Shown here: piece by piece, positions 61,388 to 64,000 of the stretch
Layout of the letters: every line of letters starts with the position of its first letter
Position numbering within the stretch: position 1 is the first letter of the stretch
NCBI GenBank assembly: GCA_027943335.1
Contig: BSBK01006738.1
Location: forward strand, 377,001 to 441,000
DNA length: 64,000 nucleotides
Source of the DNA: Chamaecyparis obtusa
Lineage: Eukaryota > Streptophyta > Pinopsida > Cupressales > Cupressaceae
Direction of reading: 5' to 3'
Position numbers and translations under genes: made by a program
Notes under the pieces: model-generated
What the model was told of the DNA's origin: nothing
Database searches by the model: none
Seen by the model: the letters and a program-made list of their open reading frames with translations, nothing else

Positions 61388-63535
61388 AATCCCAATGCAA
61401 GGGGAATGTATATAGTATGTATATAGATCAAAAAACAAAAAAAATTGAAAAATCTCTCAAAAATACAAAAAAATCAAAAAATCAAACAAAAATTGCAATA
61501 AAAGCATGTGGTGAAAACCTGGAAACAGGTGCTATGTGTGACAAGTTAGCTTCTCTATCTATTAGGATTCTTCTAGTGTGTCCATTCATTGTATATATAT
61601 ACAATAAAATGGCTAGTCAGTCACCCTTCCCACCATGTATATATAATAATAAAATGACCAATTCATTCACCATCCATTGTACCTACCCATAATAAAACCC
61701 CATCATAGCTTGATCTTTTTGTCATGGTCTTCATCCTAGTCTTATTGTGTCCTTCATCCATAATAAGTCAGTCCATCACCTAGCTGGGGGCATGTCCTTG
61801 ACCTCATTTGGGAAGTGGATCTATGATAGTCATGACTCTTAGAGGATAGAATGGAGTATTTTCACCAGACAAGAAAATGCAATCAAATGTTCTTACGCAA
61901 TAATATCTTCATGATGAATCATAATCTGTGATCTATCTTTCAAAGCATGACCATTTATCTATACATATTGATGATACATCATCAATTGAACTGATCAATG
62001 TACCTTATACTATCTTTTGGAAAAATAAATGTATATTCATGGCAAGCATGTTAGATTGATTTGTTGTAGATTATGCATTCATATCTGGATTTCATTGTTA
62101 TCATGTTTCCTATGCTATTCCAGGATATCCTTGACATGAGTTTGAAACTCCCATATGTCATTGATTAGAATAGCTGGGATGGGGCATGATATTTTCTTTG
62201 ATTGTTGTTTGTGGGATATTTTCCGATGAAATCGAAGGAACAAGTAATTGGGGTGTCTATGCGTAAGTGCATTCATCAGTTTAATAGTCTTGATAGCATA
62301 CAAATCATGTTGTTCTACAAATGCTATTATTGGTGATACGCCAACACATACCTCGATTCCAAATATTTGTTCCCTGATGGAGGGGGGGAATATTTCTTGT
62401 CTATTATGCAAACAAAACTCAGGTCATCTCAGTTCAATTATACCTAGATGCTTGTCAAGTTTTCTATATTAAACTCCATGCAAGAAATGCTCAGGTCATC
62501 CTGGTTTAATTATATCATGATGCTTGCATTCCCTTGCAACATAATGAGCTCAATGATGAAACTCAAATTCTAGTTATTATGAAGTTCTAAGATGTTACAT
62601 GAAGTTGTGGAGATATTCATTTCATATTTTATTTTGCTTTGCATTTAATCAATTCATGACTTGCATATCAGTGCTCCTTTTATAGGGATTTGTAGGTTAT
62701 CTTTCTTATTAGGTTATCTATTCTCCTAGTCCATTCTTCTTGTGTTGGATACATTTTTATTTATGTTGAGAACATTTGGACAACAAAAACATTAAGTTTT
62801 CATCTTGCACCTTAGACCTTTTTGCATATTCCATTTTTATTATTATGATCATATTTCCTCATTTAAGACATGTATTATCTTCATTAGGTGAGTTCATTTG
62901 TATATATTGATCATTTACAATGATGTTTCATTATAGCTATCATTTTATCCTGTTATCTTTTGTCATGTTGTCAATTATTATATTTAACCATATTAGGTAC
63001 ATTTTCATTCATTACATATCGTTTACATTAAATCATTCATTTATTATCCATTAAATGCATTTTTCATATGTTCATTTATTATTCCATTCATTATCCATCA
63101 TTCACATTGTTATTTACATCATTGTATTAGTACCCAAATAGCATTGCATAAATAATCATTTAGGACATGCATTTACAATCATATGTTAAGCCATTATGCA
63201 TCCAACAGAAAATAAACCATTTGCATTCTAGAACATACATATATACTATGCATATCAAAGTAAATCATCACATCCTGCATATGTCAGTACGCACATATAT
63301 ATAATCATCAAAGAAAATAATAATAGAGTTGCATCATCATACGTAGTGAATCCATCATATATAGAGTCCATAAAACAATAAACTATCCAAATGTCCAATG
63401 ATATATCATAAATAACCACGTGGTCAAGAGTGTCCATCAAGTCAATAACATAATGAAACATATTGATACAATGATACAAAGAGTGTATATAATGATGTCC
63501 TATATCTATGATCCACTACCTCCCGACTTAGTTTG
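61388..63535 (+). other. Gypsy 3' untranslated region
   Basis: About 2.1 kb after pol with no plus-strand coding content. G-rich words (gctgggggca, 61781; gaggggggg, 62380) resemble polypurine tracts but neither is followed by an LTR start. Confidence 0.5.
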
Positions 63536-64000
63536 TCATTGTCTACACCATGCAATGAGACCTTGTGCTATAGAACCACCTGACCCTGAGGCTTCTACTG
63601 GATCCCCTGAACCTGTAGGTGCTCTAGGAGGGTGTGATGATACACCTCCACTACCAGCTGGTACCTATCTATCATACACCATTGTCCTAATGGAAAATGA
63701 TCTCTCTCTGAAGCTCCCAATCCATTGGTCTCTAGGTACCATCTGTCTATAGGCCTCTCGCCAGTAGGAAATCTCCTTCCCGACCTGTATCATAGCTCAC
63801 AAACTATCTCCGTGGGGACCTAACTCCTCTATCCATTGTAACTCATCCAGTAACATCTATGACTCTCTGAGTCACTCTACTGCAACATCATGCTTGTGTT
63901 TGAGATCTACCATCTATCTCTCCAATCTCTCTATCTGTCTCTCTAATCCAAGGACATGGTCTACCTGCACCTATGTCATTGCTAGTTGGACTAGCAATGA
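63536..64000 (-). pseudogene. Antisense reading frame downstream of gypsy pol, decayed
   Basis: On the minus strand one frame runs from the window edge to TGA at 63536-63538, broken by stops that fit CAG-to-TAG or CGA-to-TGA changes. Readable pieces include GLERQIERLER and MVDLKHKHDVAVE (likely coiled coil), LDELQWIEELGPHG, GKEISYWREAYRQMVPRDQW, and a Gly/Ser/Pro-rich tail (PRAPTGSGDPVEASGSGG). Some Tat-group elements (for example Grande) are known to carry an antisense gene between pol and the 3' LTR; position and strand fit. It could instead be gag of another element inserted in reverse. It continues beyond the window. Confidence 0.55.

Larger units (their letters stand above)
50961..64000 (+). 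mobile_element. Ty3/gypsy retrotransposon, Tat-type, 3' end outside window
   Basis: LTR about 50961-52133, primer site 52142, leader to 54177, gag 54178, then protease, G-patch-like segment, RT, RNase H, second RNase H and integrase to 61387, followed by at least 2.6 kb of 3' region with an antisense frame. Gene order (RT before integrase) is Ty3/gypsy. The extra RNase H between RT/RNase H and integrase, absence of a chromodomain, and great length are established marks of the plant Tat/Ogre group. At least 23 in-frame stops, two frameshifts and altered catalytic residues show it is dead. The 3' LTR was not found before 64000. Confidence 0.9.

Noticed and set aside
61781..62400. Start of the gypsy 3' LTR after G-rich tracts
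   Set aside because: Sequence after each tract does not match the 5' LTR start at 50961 or its TATA region.
1..64000. Host genes, tRNA, rRNA or CRISPR array
   Set aside because: None recognised; all convincing coding segments belong to transposable elements or the unassigned large-frame family.

Overview
The window is plant nuclear DNA: AT-rich, almost free of host genes, and packed with transposable elements in several stages of decay. The long LTR retrotransposons, old insertions with many point mutations, GT-AG introns inside a CACTA-type transposase and lack of an intact host gene suit a very large seed-plant genome. A conifer or other gymnosperm is my best guess, but that is inference. 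I found no intact host gene, tRNA, rRNA or CRISPR.

Layout: (1) 1-4505 holds an LTR-like fragment and unclassified AT-rich DNA. (2) 4506-17065 is a nested pair. A non-coding LARD-type LTR retrotransposon (502-bp 3' LTR, exact TCATC target duplication at 4501-4505 and 17066-17070) has a full-length Ty1/copia element (4569-12348, LTRs about 1.49 kb) inserted in its 5' LTR. (3) 17071-20125 holds a minus-strand LTR fragment and a GC-rich minisatellite island. (4) 20126-22527 is a second non-coding LTR element with two 355-bp LTRs and an exact TATTT duplication. (5) 22961-28377 is a promoter-like leader followed by a 1371-codon reading frame with 15 internal stops, 13 of them TAG, and no frameshift. 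(6) 32942-43950 is a degraded CACTA (En/Spm) DNA transposon with tnp2, DUF4218 and DUF4216 modules, an Asp-rich triplet expansion and, unusually, a SET-domain-like exon. (7) 46156-49343 is a distant relative of the 24-kb reading frame, also riddled with TAG stops. (8) 50961 to the window end is the 5' part of a large Ty3/gypsy element of the Tat type: LTR, long leader, gag, protease, a G-patch-like segment, RT, RNase H, a second RNase H and integrase. A decayed reading frame on the opposite strand lies 2.1 kb beyond pol.

How the parts relate: the gypsy and copia elements carry the classical gag-pol machinery but are dead (stops, frameshifts, altered catalytic residues). The two LARD-like elements keep LTRs, a tRNA-Met-type primer site and a polypurine tract but no protein, so they would have needed enzymes from elsewhere. 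The CACTA element is a cut-and-paste transposon. The two large reading frames belong to one protein family that I cannot assign. Items most worth follow-up are the SET-like exon in the CACTA element, the TAG-biased large reading-frame family, and the antisense frame downstream of the gypsy pol.
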